Assembly: GCA_016647705.1 (NCBI GenBank)
Contig: CM028328.1
Span: 42,787,429 to 42,851,428 of the forward strand
Origin: Eucommia ulmoides
Taxonomy: Eukaryota > Streptophyta > Magnoliopsida > Garryales > Eucommiaceae
Length of the DNA: 64,000 bases
Direction of reading: 5' to 3'
Part shown: positions 1 to 12,087 of the stretch, piece by piece
Numbering within the stretch: the first letter of the stretch is position 1
Layout of the letters: each line of letters begins with the position of its first letter
The notes under the pieces: generated by a model
What the model saw: only the letters and a program-made list of their open reading frames with translations
Database searches by the model: none
Told to the model about the DNA's origin: nothing
Translations under genes and position numbers: made by a program

Positions 1-545
1 AGCTGGGGATTTGTGTGAACCTTCTTCAGGAACGTTCCCGTTTTTCTTAGTTACGAGTAGAACTAGCATATATACTATATATTTTCTTTCCTTTTTTAAC
101 TAGAAACTCAAATGCTAACACTAATCTAACCAAAGCAAAAGGTTTTTGTTTTTTTTTGGCTATTAACCTAAAAGAGTTTGGTTGTGGTGTCCTTCACAAA
201 AATCAAGTATGTTATTCATATATCATAGTAAGATTAATGTATTGTTTAATAACTAAAATTAAATAAAATCAATATCACTTCACCAAATGAACTACATGCT
301 GACCAAATTTTCATTTATATGAGATATGTAGGCAACCCATATACGGGTTCAGTGACTTATCTAAATAAAATTAGTTCGTCTTGAATAATGGAGCTACATG
401 TCAACTTGATTCCCAAAGAAGTTTTCAAAACTGACGCCTAAAAAAGTCCTTGAAAACCATTTTAAAAAATGAATTGATTTGGTGGATTTCGTGAGGGAGG
501 AATGAAACTTGTTTCTTCTTCTTCTTCCTGATCTCTAATTCCTCT
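1..545 (-). mobile_element. Tat/Ogre-like LTR fragment, inverted, cut by window edge
   Basis: The reverse complement of this stretch matches 1900-2210 and 3090-4480, including the motif GGGTTGCCTACRTATCTC and the segment around GTTTTCAAGGACTTTT. It therefore belongs to the same repeat family as the plus-strand copies that follow, in opposite orientation. The assignment to Tat/Ogre-type Ty3/Gypsy LTRs rests on remembered motifs (GGTTGCCTACGTATC, CTCGGGGAAGGTGTTAG) and is moderate. No coding part is present. It is a fossil fragment; the left end lies outside the window. Confidence 0.6.
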
Positions 546-835
546 GCTTTCAACAAAATCTAGGGTACATCAAATGTCTATATATTATTTCAATAATTTT
601 GTAAATTTAATGTCCATAATTTTCATATAGTATGTTCTCTTTTATATTATTTCTTTGATTTAATTTTCGTCAATTTAATTTTTTTAGTATTATTAGTAGA
701 TTTAATATCCATATATAATTTTTTAGATTTATATATATAGAAAAAACATTTTTTTTTATATTTATGTTAATATAGAAAATTAATCTGGACCGCTTTTTAT
801 GTAGGAGATAAAGAACGGTTGTGATTTATTTAGGG
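546..835. other. AT-rich spacer, nothing recognised
   Basis: Low-complexity A/T sequence with no coding frame, no obvious terminal repeats and no match elsewhere in the window that I could see. Confidence 0.5.
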
Positions 836-1560
836 GATTTATATACGTCCTGTATTATTATATAGATGTACCACCTATAAATTACACTTGACACTTATGC
901 CTTCAATACTCAGTGTACTATTTTTGAACCATACTCGGCGTAAAATAAAATGGATGAACAATTACCTCGGGAACTCACATTAAATCATGAAAATTATTGA
1001 ATTAGTACCAATTTTATTTTACACATTCTCGGTATGTTTGGTACATTAGATTGACCAAAGGATTAAAATGATTATGGAAATGATCATTCTATCTTTATTT
1101 TTAATATATATGAGTTTAAATTCCATTCTCATTACTAAAAATTTCGTAATCCTACAAAATATGGGATTAATTAATCCCAAAATAAACTTGGTATTAGTTA
1201 ATCTTATCTACATAGGATTAGATTTTGATCCTGCATCGTCCAAAAAACCTGACCAAAAACAAAGCAAATATGGAAATGAGAATGAAATTTAATTAGTTTA
1301 CTAGTTTATCCTTTTAAATTTAATTAAATTATTTTGCCCTTTGAATTTTTAACAAATATCCCGTATTTTTTTTACACTTTTCTTCCCCTCCTTCCTCCTT
1401 ACATCATCTTCTTATATGAGAATCCAATTTCGGTAGTAGGTACTAGATTCTCTCTCTCTCTATCTATCTCTCTCTCTCTCTCATCTTCTAACTAATCCCC
1501 CAAACCCCCACCGATACCACTACCCTAACCCCCATCGGTAACATCACCGCCCACCCCCCG
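836..1560 (+). repeat. Dispersed segment, copy A (matches 9795-11140)
   Basis: The order of blocks is the same in both copies. They run from CACCTATAAATTACACTTGA through GGGAACTCACATTAAATCAT and TTTAATTAAATTA, to a CT-rich tract (here 1449-1482) and a stretch rich in CCACCGATACCACTACC-like words. Copy A keeps GGTATGTTTGGTACATTAG at about 1031. This resembles a Harbinger-like terminal repeat and pairs loosely with GCGCGTACCAAATGCAAC at about 11516 near copy B. It is probably a non-autonomous DNA element rather than a gene; the 74-codon frame at 1068 has no family look. Confidence 0.6.
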
Positions 1561-2604
1561 TTGGCCCCCTACTCCGAAGATGGTACACCTAAGTCTAAAG
1601 AAATATTTACTTTTAAACAAATTCCAACCATTTTTCTTTGGTTTTGGTTAAAAAAATAATTCTCATTTTTAATGTTTTTATCTTTTTTTTTTTTTTTTTT
1701 GATGCATTTTTATGATGTAAAGAAAGTACTAAAAATTAACTAATCCAATAACAGTATATGAAATGAAAATATTTTGTATTTTTTTTACGACCAAACCTTA
1801 TAAAGGTTGCCTACGTATCACCGTTAACACGGGGAATCAGGTTAAAACATAATTTATCTATTCAAAGATGAATTGATTTTTATTGGATAGGTGACTGAAC
1901 CCGTACATGGGTTGCTTACGTATCTCAGATCGTTGAGAATTAAGTAAGCACATAGTTCATTTATGAAAAATGATTAGTTTTTGTTTTGACTTTAGTTATT
2001 AGACAAGATATGAATCATACTATGATAAGTAAGTAATCTCTTTGATTTTGTTAAGAACACCAGAACCGAACTCATTTGTTTAGGTAAGATTAGTGTTTAT
2101 ATTTGAGTTGTCAGTTAAAAACGAAAGTAAATATATAGTATATATGTCAGTTCTACTCGTAACTAAGAAAGACGGGAATGCTTCTGAAGAAGGTGCACAC
2201 ATATTCCTAAAGGAATAAATGTCCTCCATTTAACCCAATTTTTTACCTACCAGGGTCTCGATGGTGTATATATACATATATATATGAGGTGCCAGTCCAC
2301 GAGCCTGAAGACTTAGTGCCAGATTGTTATCTTGATGTTTAGTAGTAAAGTAAAGTCAGTCATTAATAGTATATGGTTAGATTGATAGTTAATAGAGTTT
2401 GGTTTAATGTGTTTATGAAAGAATCACAGAGACTATGCTCAACTCATGGAAAGATAAATGTTTTGTCAGAATCCTCACATGTTATTAACATGTTCTCGGA
2501 TGTTTTTGGTCCTCATATGTTCTTAATGTGTTCTCGAAAGTTCTTGATGTTCTTGATGTTTTTGAACCATTTTTTACACGGTTTGATGATTTTTACATGA
2601 TTTT

Positions 2605-2643
<39 letters not shown>

Positions 2644-3061
2644 ATTATAGGTTGTGTATTTTATGAATATGAAATATAAGCATATAAACTATATGAACAT
2701 GCTATGTACAAGAAAAATAAACATATTTAAGATAATATTTAATTATATTCAAGAAACATATCTACTTTAAGGGAGTGGTCTTTCCCTAAACTATTACCTT
2801 TTTCTCTTTCTTTTGATCTTCTCGGTTGTTGTCGATCGCTTGCCGTCAACCTCTTGAGATCTTCCTCCAAGATCTTTCAGGATGGTATTTCAATAGGATT
2901 TCAAGATGTCTATTGAAGAGACAACTTGAAAATCCTAGAGACCCGAGAGTAGAATTCGAGCCTAGAGAGAGAAATGGTTGGTTTAAGCTCCTTGATTTCT
3001 GAAAACAGGCCCCTGTATTTATAGGATGGGGTTTTGTGCATTGGCCAATGCGCAGGGCATC

Positions 3062-4555
3062 TGACACACCCCGAATTTTGATAATGGGAGAAGTAGGGAA
3101 TCGGGAAGAGGATGAAAACAAGTTTCATCCATTCCTCTCTAAGTCATCCAAATCCATTCATTTTTTAAAATGGTTTTTCAAGGACTTTTCTAGGCATCGG
3201 TTTTGAAAAATTTCTTGGGTCAGGATTTTTGTTAAAAACGGAGTCGTTACCTAGTATGGGGTTAAATGGTGTGTTAGGTCACCAATATTTTAGAAATTCA
3301 TTTTTTTTTTAATAGCCTGTGTTTTGACTTATATAGGTCTATGTTAGAGATATATTCTTGAATTTTGGGAGTTTGTTATGCTCGGGGAAGGTGTTAGATA
3401 CCCTAAGACACCCGTCCGAAGACGGTACCTCAGTCTAAATAGATATTCACTATTAAACACTATCCAAGCAGTTTTCTTTGATTTACTTTAACAAAATAAT
3501 TCTCCTTTTTAAAGTTTTTGTTCTTTTTACGTATTTTTGACATGATTTAATGGAAAGTAGGTAAATACTACATCTACTACTAGTCAGTGACACCTAATAA
3601 CAGTTTATATACAGACAGATATTTGAATATGCAAACTATAATAAATGAAATGCAAATTAAGATTAAGTTGTTTGGATATGTGACTGAACCTGTACATGGG
3701 TTACCTATGTATCTCGAGTGAGTATTAGGTCATCACGTAGTTTGTTTTGGTCAGGGTAAAGACTATGGTTTATTATTAGAGGTGTGACCAAATCCTTATG
3801 GGTTGCCTACATACTTTGTGTGGTTACCAAATATTAGGTTAGATGTAGTTCATTCTTATCTCTTTAAAAATTGGATTCATTATTAGAGGTGTGTCCGAAC
3901 CCGCTTGGGTTGCTTGTGTACTTTGGGTGGTTACCAAAGATCAGGTCGAACGTAGTTTAGTGTTATCTCGTAAAGGGAAATAGGTTTATTATTAAAGGTG
4001 TAATTGAACCCGCATGGGCTGCCTATGTACTTTGGATAGTTACCAAAGATCAAGTCAAACGTAATTCAATCTTGTTACATTTGAAAAATCTAGGTTGGTT
4101 TAGTTTAAGGCTAAGTTAGTTTTAGTTAAAGACTAGTTTGTTTAGTTTGTTTTGGTTTAATATCAATTAGTTTTGGTTGTGAACAACCTAAATCACAACC
4201 TTAATCAGCTATTATTAACAGTTCTCAGAGTTGTGAACAATCTGAATCACAACCCTAATTTGGTTTATTAACAGTTTTTAGAGCTGTGAACAACTTGAAT
4301 CACAACCCTTAATATATACATAACAACCCTTTGATTTTATCAAGACCCTTAAACAAACTCTTTTGTTTTGGTTAGTTTAGTGTTTGTGTGAGTTGTTAGT
4401 TAAAAGTGAAAAGAAATATCATATATTTATGCCAGTCCTACTCATTTCTAAGGAAAATATGAAGGTTTTTAAAGAATAATCACACATATCCGTGAATGAA
4501 TAGAGGCCCTCTCTTTATCCCGAGTTCTTAGCCACAATGGTGTGTCGGTGTAGTG

Positions 4556-4590
<35 letters not shown>

Positions 4591-6477
4591 TGTTTAGCTA
4601 AAAAAAAAAAAGAAATACGATGTTCTTGGGTTATAACCTATATACAACTCATGGTGTGATAGAAGTTTTATTTGAATCCGTCCATGTTCTTAACATGTTG
4701 TCAGATAATTTGGTGTTTTTGAATGTTCTTGAATGTTTTTTTATGTTCTTGAGATGCTTGAAGTGGTTTTGTATGATTTGACCCTAGTTTGGTTGTTATA
4801 GTTAAAAATAGGTGTTTGTTTGATGTTCTTGACAAAATCAAAAGTTTGTTTGGCTGTTTTATGGGTTTTATGTCTTATGTACAGGAAAGTAAGTGCATTA
4901 TATACATGATCCTACTATATACAAGCAATATGCACAATATTAACCAAGAATCATAGGGTTGTTTTAAGAAACATACCTACTTTGGGGATGTGATCTTCCC
5001 CTAAGCGTTTACCTCATTTTCCTCCTTGATCTTCTTGGTTGGTGGTTGATCGTTGGTCGTCAATCCAAGGTGTTTCCTGGGTAGTGTTTTGCCTAGGGGA
5101 CTGTTTGCCTTCTCTTGGTTTGGTTTGGCTTAGGACAAATTTAGGATGAAAAGTGGGATTCTCAAAGATTTGGTAATCATTACCAATCATTTTCTCTCCA
5201 CTAATCAAAATCCTTGTGCATGGGTGCATTTATGACTTGATGTGATGTATCCGGTTCGATTTGGGCTAAGTACCAGTTAGATCCACTATTTCGGTTTGGT
5301 CATCATAAATACATCCACGGTTCATTGTATGTAGTCCTTAGGTGTCACTTTTAATTTCATGCAAAGTGATGAGTCATAACCTGGAGGGCACTCCTACGGT
5401 TGGATTCAGATGGAATCGGGTTAACTTACCTTGTAACCGACAGTGGGTTTTCAAGTTCTTAGTTAACCCTTAAGATATTTTGGTGAAAATATCTACATCC
5501 TTTGAACCTAGCCATTCCATGTCGTCCTAAGAATTTAATGCTTGATGTGATGTGAAATTAATTCATTGCTTGAAGGCCACTCATCTAGTTTAGTTTTGGT
5601 AAAGGTCGTCTCGATTCAAGGTTTTTGGTTGGTTCTAAGATATTTTGCTTAAAATATCTAGATATCTTGAATGTGGTCTTCACATGTAATCCCAAGCATT
5701 TAAATCTTTATGGGATAGGCATTCAATGCTCATTGAATACTTTGCTTAGGTGGCGAATTGACTCAGTTTAGTTTCGATAACGGTTGGTTATACCCTAAGT
5801 GTCTTGGTATCATTCCTTAACCATTTCGTAGGTATCTTCTAGGAAGGTTCCTAGGTTATTTTAAGGCTTCATTTGTGGGTCTTAAATGATGGTTAGGCCC
5901 CTTGATTTCTTGGGCCTAGGGTGGTTTATCAAGACCACTTGGATTTGGTGAAAATCCAAGTCAAACGCAATCCTTAAATCACCTTGTGATTTAGGGCGTT
6001 GTCATGCCCTTTCCAAGCCTTGATTAAGGTGTCTTGGATTGTTTCTTGGTAGTATGTGATATAATATTCATAAATGAAATGAATGTTTTTTATGTTAAAT
6101 TGACAAAATTCAGGTATGGTAAACGTTTCAAGGTCAGGGTAGGGTAACTGAGTTAATTAATTTGAAATATCCTATAATTTAAGGATAATGACTAAGATTT
6201 ATCTACACTAAAGACGATTTAATGAAAATCAAACTTTAGTAAAGTCATTTTAGACCTCCTTAATCATGGGAATTTTGAGCTTGACTCAAAACTTTTACTT
6301 AGTTGTATTTTGTCAAATTCAGCATTTTTGTATTTTTGTCATGTTTTTGGTTGTTTTTGTATATTGTATAGTGTGATCTAAGGTAGATATTCCTTCATTT
6401 TAAACCAAAGTTTAAAGTTTATTTAAATTTGTACTTGATTTGACACTGATTAAGCAAGACAAAATGTGGTGTCTACA
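3062..6477 (+). mobile_element. Solo LTR, Tat/Ogre-like Ty3/Gypsy
   Basis: This 3.4-kb unit starts TGACACACCCCGAATTTTG and ends GTGGTGTCTACA, which is the usual TG...CA form with short inverted ends. The flanking pentamers are GCATC (3057-3061) and CCATC (6478-6482), a 4/5 target-site duplication. It carries the motif CTCGGGGAAGGTGTTAG at about 3377 and several GGTTGCCTA-type repeats (about 3700-4030). No internal region or second LTR adjoins it, so it is read as a solo LTR left by recombination. LTRs this long fit the Ogre/Tat group; the family call is inference. Confidence 0.65.
4555..4590. repeat. (TA)n(TG)n microsatellite
   Basis: Alternating TA then TG dinucleotides inside the solo LTR. 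Confidence 0.9.
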
Positions 6478-7394
6478 CCATCCCAATATGTTCCTTAGGG
6501 TCTTTTTGGCTTAGGGGTCATATCTTCTTGTCTTGGTGATGACTGGTTTTAGATGAATTTCAAAGATTCTGTAAGATCTTTTAAAAATTTGGTAATGATT
6601 GCCAAATCATTAAATGTCTAGGTGCAATGATTGGCAATTATTACAAATCATGAGAAATCATTAGTCATCATTACCCAATCTTGGATATGATTGGTTGCCC
6701 ATGGGATCATTTATGGCTTGGTGTGACAATTCCGGTTTGGTTTGGAAGCTAAGTACCGGTTACTTTCACTATTTTGGGTTAGTTGCCATTAATTCTTTTA
6801 AGGTTCAATGTATTTAGTCTTGAAGTGTCATTTGACATTTAATGCTTGACAAGGACACTTGATGTGATAGGCCTTGAATTGGTTCTGTTTGGATTGAATC
6901 GATTCAATTTGCCTTGTAAAGAATAGTTACATTTCAAGTATTCTAGTTATCTCTAAGATATTTTCATCAAAATATCTTGATACCTTGAATGTGGTCCATC
7001 AATGTCATCCCAAGCATTAAATTTTTGATGGGATAAACATTTAATATTTTGATTAAGTGTATGCTTAGGTGGTGTACCAGACTGATTAGTTTCGACAACA
7101 ATTAGTTACTTCTAACTTAGTTCTTTTCCTTAGATATTTTATAAGAAATATCTTTAGTCATTTAATTTTCATTAATGAGTCATTAAATGCTTGGTAGGAC
7201 CCTTAATTTTATCGGCATTTAATGCTAATCATAATGACTTTCGAGTCCTAGACCTTAGTTACTTTAGTTAACTTGGATTTGTCATGGTAATTCTATGACT
7301 TAATTGAGGTGATACTAATGTTTCATTGTAAAAATAAGTAATAGAGATAAATTGGTGAAATTTTCTTAAAGGTGATTTAATGAAAATTAATCTT

Positions 7395-8756
7395 GGGGCA
7401 CGCACCATTTAGTCCTAAAATACAAAAGAAATTACCAAATACTCCCATCACTTTTTTTTGCACCAATAAGTCCTTTTGTCTTTTTATGACCAAAATATCC
7501 CTCACATAGATGTTAATGTAACATCAATTTTTTTAATTTTTTTATTTTTTTATTTTTTTTATACTATTTTTTTCTGACGAAAATACCCTTCATGTGGATG
7601 TTGAATGTAACATTCGGTGTTGAATGTAACATCAATTGTTTGTTTGTTTATTTTTTGTTTTTTTGTTTTTTTTTTAATGCTATTTTTTTCTGACCAAAAT
7701 GTCCCTCATGTGGATGTTGAATGTAACATTTAACACCTGTGAGTGTTGAATGTAACATCAACTGTGTTTTTTTTGTTTTTTTTTTTAATGTTATTTTTTT
7801 CTAACCAAAATGCCTCTCATGTGGATGTTGAATGTAACATTCAACACCTGTGGATGTTGAATATAACATCAACTGTGGTTTTTTTTTTTTAATGTTATTT
7901 TTTGCTGACTAAAATGCCCTTAATGTGGATGTTGAATGTCCCTCATGTGAATGTTGAATGTAACATTCAACACCTGTGGATGTTGAATGTAACATCAACT
8001 GCTTTTTTTTTTTTTTTTAATGTTATTTTTTTCTAACCAAAATAGCCTTCATGTGGATGTTGAATGTAGCATCAACTGTGTTTTTTTTTTTTTTTAATGT
8101 TATTTTTTTCTGACCAAAATGCCCCTCATGTGGATGTTGAATGTAACATCAACTGTTTTTTTTTTTTTTAATATTATTTTTTTCTAACCAAAATACCCCT
8201 CATGTGGATGTTGAATGTAACATCCATTATTCTCTTATTTTTGTATGCAGAGTAAAATACATATGATATTACATTGAACACCTGTAAATGTTGAATATAA
8301 CATCAATTGTTCTCTTATTTTACATTACGTTTAGTAAAGATTTTATCCTAAAATTAAGATTTTTTTATTTTTTTTTAGAACATATAAAAGTGATAAAGTT
8401 TGAGGTAAAGCTGTAATTTATGGCGGCGGTGACAGGCGACCGGCGGCGGCGGCGGCGACCGGCGACCCGCGGAGACGGCGGCGGCGACCGGCGACCCGCG
8501 GCGGCAGGCGGCGGCGGACAGCGTTGGTACACCAATTTGACGATCTTCCTTCTCAATGTGAAACTCATGGGAGGGCATTTCGGTAAACTCAATCCTCACC
8601 ATTTTTTAAAATGGGACTAATTGGTGCAAGGAAAGATGTTGATGGGACTAATTGGTGCAAGAAAAACGTGTTGACGGGACTAATCGGTGCAAAGAAAAAT
8701 CGATGGGAGTAGATAGTAAATAATTTCTTTTTTTGGGATTAATAGATAATTTTCCC
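7395..8756. mobile_element. MULE-type non-autonomous DNA transposon with internal minisatellite
   Basis: The 1362-bp element is bounded by a perfect 9-bp duplication ATTAATCTT (7386-7394 and 8757-8765), the Mutator-superfamily signature. Its ends are inverted: the left has GGGCACGCACCATTTAGTCC, and the right end read backwards has GGGAAAATTATCTATTAATC. The match then continues through CTACTCCCATC and TTGCACCRATTAGTCC (about 75 bp of diverged TIR). The interior is a minisatellite (7490-8330) and a very GC-rich core (8418-8530). No transposase is seen. It sits in an older LTR, whose empty site is visible in the related LTR at about 6195-6240. Confidence 0.85.
7490..8330 (+). repeat. Minisatellite, ~100-bp units, inside the MULE
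   Basis: At least seven degenerate units contain CCTCATGTGGATGTTGAATG, TAACATCAACTG, a T-tract and TTATTTTTTTCTGACCAAAA. Some units carry an extra block TTCAACACCTGTGGATG. Repeat number and T-tract length vary. Confidence 0.9.
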
Positions 8757-8863
8757 ATTAATCTTTAATAATGTCTTCTTAATTTCCTTTTAACTTTAGA
8801 AATTTGATTTCGAGAATGACCTGTAACTTTCCACATCAAAGCACACACAACACCACCATTTTC

Positions 8864-9613
8864 TCAATCTTCGACTTTGTCCGTGGAAGTATAATACTTC
8901 TTCAAAGCCTTTGGAAAATAAACAGGCAACAAAAAACCAAATAGATTGAAGCTCCAAAACGCCATATTCGCCACCGCAAGCCACCGCCCAACCCACTACC
9001 TGCGCCCACTTCCACCGTAGCCACCTCCTCGTTCATCCCCTTCGGACACGATCTCCACCCTCAACCACTCCAGAATCGCGAAAATCCTCATCGAGTTGTA
9101 AAGCAACGGCACACAAACCCTAATCGGAATCGAAAATCCGCCGATTGAAACAACTCCTTCTATGAAGATCTGATTGGCCAATAAGACTACGTGAGGAGCC
9201 GCCGCTTTGATTCCCTCCTTGTCGCCTTCGTAGATGCCTTAAAAAATGTAGCCGATCGGGAGAAACGTGCCGATCAGAGCTCCAACGAGGACGTAGAGGC
9301 GGAGGAGGTTGTTGTCTCCGGAGAAAACAGGGGACTGGGATTCAGGGGAAGGGGAGGGTGGGAACGCGAATCTGGAGAGGAAGTAAAAGTAGATGAAGGA
9401 GAAGATGACGAACGAGATGTCTTGGATGCTGACGAGGCCGCTGGCGGAGAGGATGACGATTACGGCGAGGGCTCTGAGCTGGCTGAAGGTGAAGAATCCG
9501 CCACCGCGGCCTCCGCCCCTGCGGCTGCGTCTACGGCTAGTGCGCTGTTTGGGATCGTGACGTTCTTCTTTGGGAAGGCGTATGTCGCCTATCGGACCGA
9601 CTTCACCGGACAT
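8864..9613 (-). pseudogene. DUF7733-like plant membrane protein, pseudogene
   Basis: The minus strand starts MSGEVGPIGDIRLPKEERHD and ends ...LPVYFPKALKKYYTSTDKVED, 250 codons in one frame. I recognise it as the plant DUF7733 type: a basic Arg/Gly-rich N-terminus (residues ~20-40), hydrophobic segments around 42-60, 65-84 and 104-123, then KEGIKAAAPHV, FIEGV, RIFAILEWLRVEI and WLAVANMAFWSFNLFGFLLP. Function in this family is unknown to me; it is a predicted multi-pass membrane protein. Two in-frame stop codons break it: codon 125 (TAA, where a Glu codon GAA is expected before GIYEGD) and codon 206 (TAG). There is no frameshift. The copy is intronless, and no poly-A tract or direct repeat marks it as a retrocopy. 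The Arg-rich and Glu-rich frames on the opposite strand are shadows. It is either a young pseudogene or a gene with two sequence errors. Confidence 0.72.
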
Positions 9614-9794
9614 GTTTGATCGGATTTTGAAGCTAGCGAGCGATTGATTGGTGGGAGCTTGAGAATAACTTTTCGATTAGATCTTGTGGGATAACAAAGA
9701 GAGGGGGGTTGGGTGAAGTGGGTGCACAAACGGCGGGCTTTGAGGAGAATAATGTTAGTTTCAGAGTACGTGGCTGGAAGATCAAGAGTGTCGT

Positions 9795-11140
9795 GGCATT
9801 TTTACGATGTATCGCCTATAAATTACACTTGACGCATCCACGCCTTCAATACTCGATGGGGATGTAATGGTTTGCTTTTGATCCGATTTTGTATAAAACT
9901 AAAATAAAAACTGTTAAACATATATCAAATCGTTTTTTTTTTAAATGGTTTTAAATTGAACTATTTAAATTTGTAAAAAATCGAAACCAAAATCGCGAAA
10001 CTGTGAAATCATTTAAGATTTTTCAATTTTATAAAAAACCAAAATCACAAAATTACATACTGTTATTTTTTATTTATAAACAAAAACATAACAAAAAAAT
10101 AAAACATAAATTCCACAAAATAAAATCAAAGAACAAAACAATTAATTGTTACAATAAACGTTTCTAACCATAATTAAAATTAAACGATAATTAAAATAAA
10201 CGATTGTAATCATGATTGTTAAAATAAATGAACACACACATATATATTATAAGGGGTTAAACTGTAAATATATAAAAAATGAGGATATACATCGTAAAAA
10301 TATATCTAAAATATTGGTTTCACGGTTCGGTTTTATGGTCATTATCATAAAACAAAAATCAAAAACCAAAATCGCTTTGGTTGCTAATTTCAAAATCAAA
10401 ACCACAGCTAAACTATTTAGTTGGTTTTAAAACCGAACCATTCAGTAAGGTTTCTCTTAGTTATCCGTTGTTTTTTTTTGTTTTTTTTTTACTATCCCTA
10501 ATACTTAGGCGATTTTTTTTATTTTTTTTTACCATACTCTTGGCGTACAATAAAACGGAGGACCAATTATCTTGGGAACTCACATTAAATCATGAAAATT
10601 AGTGAGTTAGTACCAATAGAATGATGATTTTATTAATGCATGAGTTTAAATTTCATTCTCATTATTAAAAATTTCATAATAATCCCCAAAAATATGAAAT
10701 TAACCGATCTCAAGAAACTTGATATTAGTTGGTTATAATTACATAAGATTATGTTTTAATCTTTCATCAGTCAAAAAACACGACAAAAAACCAACCAAAT
10801 ATGAAAATGGGAATAAAATTTAATTAGATGACAATTTAATCCTTTGAAAATTTAATTAAATTACTACTTTACCCTTTGAATTTTTAACAAATATCCTTTT
10901 TTTTTTACACTTTTCTCCCCCTCATCCCTCCGTATACCATATTCTCCAAAGAATCCGATTTTGGTAGCTGGCAATAGAATCTCTCTCTCTCAAACCCCTA
11001 TCGGTACTACCACCCAACCCTCGTCGTAACACCACCGTCCACACCCCACCGGCCCCTTAATCCACCCTCATCGGTACTACCGCTCGACCCCCATTGTAAC
11101 ACCACCGACCACACCCCGCCAACCCCTTGATCCCCTGTCC
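9795..11140 (+). repeat. Dispersed segment, copy B (matches 836-1560)
   Basis: It matches copy A from CGCCTATAAATTACACTTGA to the CCACCGTCCACACCCC region, and is interrupted by the hAT-like insert at 9857-10500. Compared with copy A it lacks about 70 bp that include the GGTATGTTTGGTAC block. The right part continues to about 11530, where GCGCGTACCAAATGCAAC could be a terminal repeat. It directly follows the upstream flank of the DUF7733 pseudogene. Confidence 0.6.
9857..10500. mobile_element. hAT-like MITE
   Basis: The left end is TGGGGATGTAATGG; the right end read backwards is TAGGGATAGT, similar to the hAT terminal word YAGGGATG. The flanking octamers ATACTCGA and ATACTTAG agree at 5 of 8 positions, which is a decayed 8-bp duplication. 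The element interrupts copy B at a point where copy A is continuous. The interior is AT-rich, with words like GGTTCGGTTTTA and AAAACCGAACCA near the ends. There is no coding capacity. Confidence 0.55.
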
Positions 11141-11149
11141 ACCACCTTC

Positions 11150-11808
11150 CTCTTTTTTTTTTTTTTTCTTCTTCTTCTCTCTCTCTCTAATATCTATATA
11201 TGTGTGTGTGTACATATATATATGTAAAAACATTATGTGTCTATACACTTCTTATTTGGAACTTCATTTGATTTAAGTTCGAATATTATTTATTTGAAAA
11301 AATTATGTGTTTATCAAGTGGAGACTTTATCGTAGAAATGCATTTCATTCTTGATTAATTGCTACCACTAATTAAACATTAGAATGAGAATAGTCATTAT
11401 AATACCTCATCTAATCCATTTATCATCAAACATAGGAATTGTATTGATAATTTCATTTCTTATCATAGAGATTTAATCCTATCATTATTCCATTCCATTA
11501 CATTACATTCTATTCGCGCGTACCAAATGCAACGTCTAAGTATTAACACATTTTTACGTGATATAAGTTGTTATATTTCAATTTAAATCCTCCAAGTGTC
11601 AACGTAGTTTTAAAATGTCATTCTGTTAAATTTTCTCTCCAAACTGACATAAAGACAATCATGTATACTGTACATGTCATTTTTTAAGGGGTTTTGTTTT
11701 TATCTTTTCAATTTTTTTTTTCTTTTTTGGTGTAAAAATGAAATAAAACCAAAGTACAAGGGGCTAAAAAACAATTAATACTTCTTATTCCTCTTCTTTC
11801 TTAAATAG
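11150..11808. other. Noncoding, microsatellite-bearing spacer
   Basis: It holds a T-tract and CT repeat (11154-11190), TATATG/TGTG repeats (about 11195-11225) and the possible terminal repeat GCGCGTACCAAATGCAAC at about 11516. I see no gene. Confidence 0.5.
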
Positions 11809-11817
11809 CAAAATTAG

Positions 11818-12041
11818 GAGTTGTTTACATAAAAATTATAATTTTAATACTTAATTACTGAAAAATGAGTTTTTTTAACATTTTTTATTTTTTTTTTATT
11901 TTTTACGAAACAATCTTAACTTGGTGTTGGCAACCCTGAGTATTGAAACCCGGGGTTACCAACCCCGGGTATATGGCAAACACATATTCCCTATACCCGG
12001 GGTTGACAACCCCGAGTATACGGTTCCAAAAGTAACTTTTA

Positions 12042-12087
<46 letters not shown>

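Larger units (their letters stand above)
1566..8800 (+). mobile_element. Older Tat/Ogre-like LTR, interrupted twice
   Basis: The pieces 1566-3061, 6478-7394 and 8757 to about 8800 line up in order with the solo LTR at 3062-6477. The segment 6483-7380 repeats the order of 5080-6240. The end of the third piece continues the match where the MULE split it (AAGGTGATTTAATGAAAATT, then TTTAATAATGTC). It is therefore one LTR copy, hit first or second by a solo LTR of the same family and by a MULE at 7395-8756. It includes a run of about 35 T at 2608-2642. There are no coding parts. It is a diverged fossil. Confidence 0.6.

Noticed and set aside
7490-8330. Regularly spaced repeats considered as a CRISPR array
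   Set aside because: The spacing text is also repeated, T-tracts vary, and the array lies within a plant transposon.
8365-8620. Arg/Pro-rich frames near 8.4-8.6 kb
   Set aside because: They translate the CGG-rich core of the MULE-type element.
9191-9619. 142-codon acidic plus-strand frame
   Set aside because: It is the antisense of the DUF7733-like pseudogene, whose minus-strand frame matches a known family along its length.
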